A stretch of 64,000 nt of DNA from Anaerolineaceae bacterium (GTDB lineage Bacteria; Chloroflexota; Anaerolineae; Anaerolineales; Anaerolineaceae), in contig JAENYZ010000003.1 of assembly GCA_016841525.1 (NCBI GenBank), positions 62,001-126,000 on the forward strand. The letters are read 5' to 3'. A model generated the notes under the pieces. The model was not told where the DNA came from. It saw only the letters and a program-made list of their open reading frames with translations, and made no database searches. Each line of letters starts with the position of its first letter. The first letter of the stretch is position 1. The translations under genes were made by a program, and so were the position numbers. Positions 63,147 to 64,000 of this stretch are shown in pieces.

Positions 63147-63222
63147 AAATCTAAATCCCTTCCCTAAAAGGAAGGAACTTTAAATTCCCCTTCCCTTTAG
63201 GGAGGGGGCAGGGGGTAGGTTC
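63147..63222. repeat. Double-hairpin repeat R1
   Basis: Two small palindromes: CCTTCCCTAAAAGGAAGG and CCTTCCCTTTAGGGAGGG, then GGCAGGGGGTAGG. The second half recurs at 63412-63455 (R2) and the first half at 63957-64000 (R3, cut by the window end). Confidence 0.85.
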
Positions 63223-63287
63223 TAATTGGACCTTTGAATAAATGGATTTCAAGGTTGTAAATTTATTTAATGCTTATTAAACACCAC

Positions 63288-63408
63288 TCACATTTTATTC
63301 ATTTGACAGTGTTCCAGGATAACCTCCAGAACTGTGTCAATATCTTCAATAACATCAAAATTATAAAAACAAAGCACTTTCAAACCAAGTCCAGCCAGAA
63401 ATTCATCT
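63288..63408 (-). pseudogene. Duplicated 3' fragment of the DUF559 gene
   Basis: These 121 bases match the last 40 codons of the DUF559 gene, with the same stop, at an offset of 233 bases and only about two differences. The first codons of the gene are absent and the match ends abruptly at ATTCATCT. One change turns VLRF into VLCF. The fragment cannot make a functional protein. Confidence 0.88.
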
Positions 63409-63411
63409 ACA

Positions 63412-63455
63412 ACTAAAATTCCCCTTCCCTTTAGGGAGGGGGCAGGGGGTAGGTT
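63412..63455. repeat. Hairpin repeat R2
   Basis: CCTTCCCTTTAGGGAGGG followed by GGCAGGGGGTAGG, the second half of R1, located between the gene fragment and the complete DUF559 gene. Confidence 0.85.
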
Positions 63456-63520
63456 CGACTTGGACTTTTTAACAAACGGATTTCATGAGTGAATATTATT
63501 TTTGGCTTATCAAACACCAC

Positions 63521-63901
63521 TCACATTTTATTCATTTGACAGTGTTCCAGGATAACCTCCAGAACTGTGTCAATATCTTCAATAACATCAAAATTATAAA
63601 AACGAAGCACTTTCAAACCAAGTCCAGTCAGAAATTCATCTCGCTTCTGATCGTATTCTGTTTGATCTAAGTGTCCACTGCCATCAACTTCCACAACCAA
63701 TTTTGCTAAATGGCAATAAAAATCCAAGATATAAGACTCAATGATTTGTTGACGTCTAAAATGAAAGTTTGATAAATTATTTCTGCGCAAATGATACCAG
63801 AGTTTACTTTCTGCAGGTGTCATATTCCGACGCATTTCTTTTGCGCGCGCTTTGAGTTCTGGCGAGATATGCTGATTGGTTAGGATATGATCATTGGACA
63901 T
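63521..63901 (-). CDS. DUF559 endonuclease-like protein
   Basis: A 126-residue protein of the DUF559 family, related in fold to the Vsr/PD-(D/E)XK nucleases. Motifs: MTPAESKLWYHLR, FRRQQIIESYILDFYC, the acidic pair in LVVEVDGSGH and late LKVLRFYNFDV. The conserved Asp and Glu-x-Asp are candidates for metal binding; nuclease activity has not been shown for most members. The length is normal. No ribosome site is seen. It is flanked by R2 and R3 repeats, and its own 3' end is duplicated just beyond R2, suggesting that the gene and its repeats move or duplicate together. Confidence 0.87.
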   Translation of the reverse strand: MSNDHILTNQHISPELKARAKEMRRNMTPAESKLWYHLRRNNLSNFHFRRQQIIESYILDFYCHLAKLVVEVDGSGHLDQTEYDQKRDEFLTGLGLKVLRFYNFDVIEDIDTVLEVILEHCQMNKM

Positions 63902-63956
63902 TGAAGGTATCCAAAATAAACTGGTTCTTCAAAATATTTTATTAACAAAAATAACC

Positions 63957-64000
63957 TAACCCTAAATCCCTTCCCTAAAAGGAAGGGACTTTAAATTCCC
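63957..64000. repeat. Hairpin repeat R3, cut by window end
   Basis: AAATCCCTTCCCTAAAAGG and AAGGGACTTTAAATTCCC match the first half of R1 at 63147-63190. It lies upstream of the DUF559 gene, so the gene is bracketed by repeats in direct orientation. Confidence 0.8.

Overview
The window looks like a chromosomal segment of a free-living bacterium of moderate GC content, most likely from the Anaerolineae (phylum Chloroflexota). This is inferred from gene content and style: a SpoVS-like protein without other sporulation genes, Pro/Thr-rich lipoprotein linkers, a large SARP/AAA/TPR regulator, FG-GAP and FAS1 surface proteins, and a secreted protein ending in a short LPVILR-type tail. No rRNA or marker phylogeny is present, so the phylum call is an inference. 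I see no prophage, transposase or CRISPR array. There is one tRNA, tRNA-Leu(CAA).

Layout, left half. 1-5.6 kb: the 3' end of surE, an MFS transporter, then a two-component system divergent from a duplicated DUF4405-type membrane protein and a small secreted protein; an 11-bp-phased operator-like array lies between them. 5.7-11.4 kb: malic enzyme, a GPH sugar symporter, a GNAT protein, spoVS and a deoxynucleoside kinase. 11.5-16.8 kb (minus strand): a surface operon running HtrA-type protease (frameshifted as read), VTC polyphosphate polymerase, DUF4956 membrane protein, an unlisted 38-residue membrane peptide, and a Cthe_2159-like beta-helix lipoprotein. A second two-component system lies next to it. 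19.6-28.7 kb: a 14-repeat FG-GAP protein, two envelope proteins, a Na/Pi cotransporter with PhoU domain and a membrane-anchored universal stress protein, with a cluster of DnaA-box-like 9-mers in front of the last.

Layout, right half. 29-35 kb: two P-type Ca2+-ATPase-like pumps. 35-45.4 kb (minus strand): DUF89 phosphatase, glgC, recN, a zinc-ribbon membrane protein, nadK, a beta-propeller lipoprotein, pcrA and ychF. tRNA-Leu and the SARP regulator follow on the plus strand. 49.5-61.5 kb (minus strand): mutS2, a sugar-nucleotide-type epimerase, MFS-kinase-sfsA, a D-2-hydroxyacid dehydrogenase, a two-subunit CoA-transferase and a P5C/aldehyde dehydrogenase. The end holds a double-FAS1 secreted protein and a DUF559 gene in a nest of repeats.

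The metabolic genes (malic enzyme, sugar symporters, glgC, 2-hydroxyacid dehydrogenase, CoA-transferase, P5C dehydrogenase) fit a heterotroph living on sugars and amino acids. The most distinctive features are (i) the protease/VTC/DUF4956/small-peptide/beta-helix operon, a candidate surface polyphosphate or adhesion system; (ii) a family of six 33-bp hairpins with covarying arms, found only between genes; and (iii) a DUF559 gene bounded by hairpin-rich repeats, next to a nearly identical duplicated fragment of its own 3' end.
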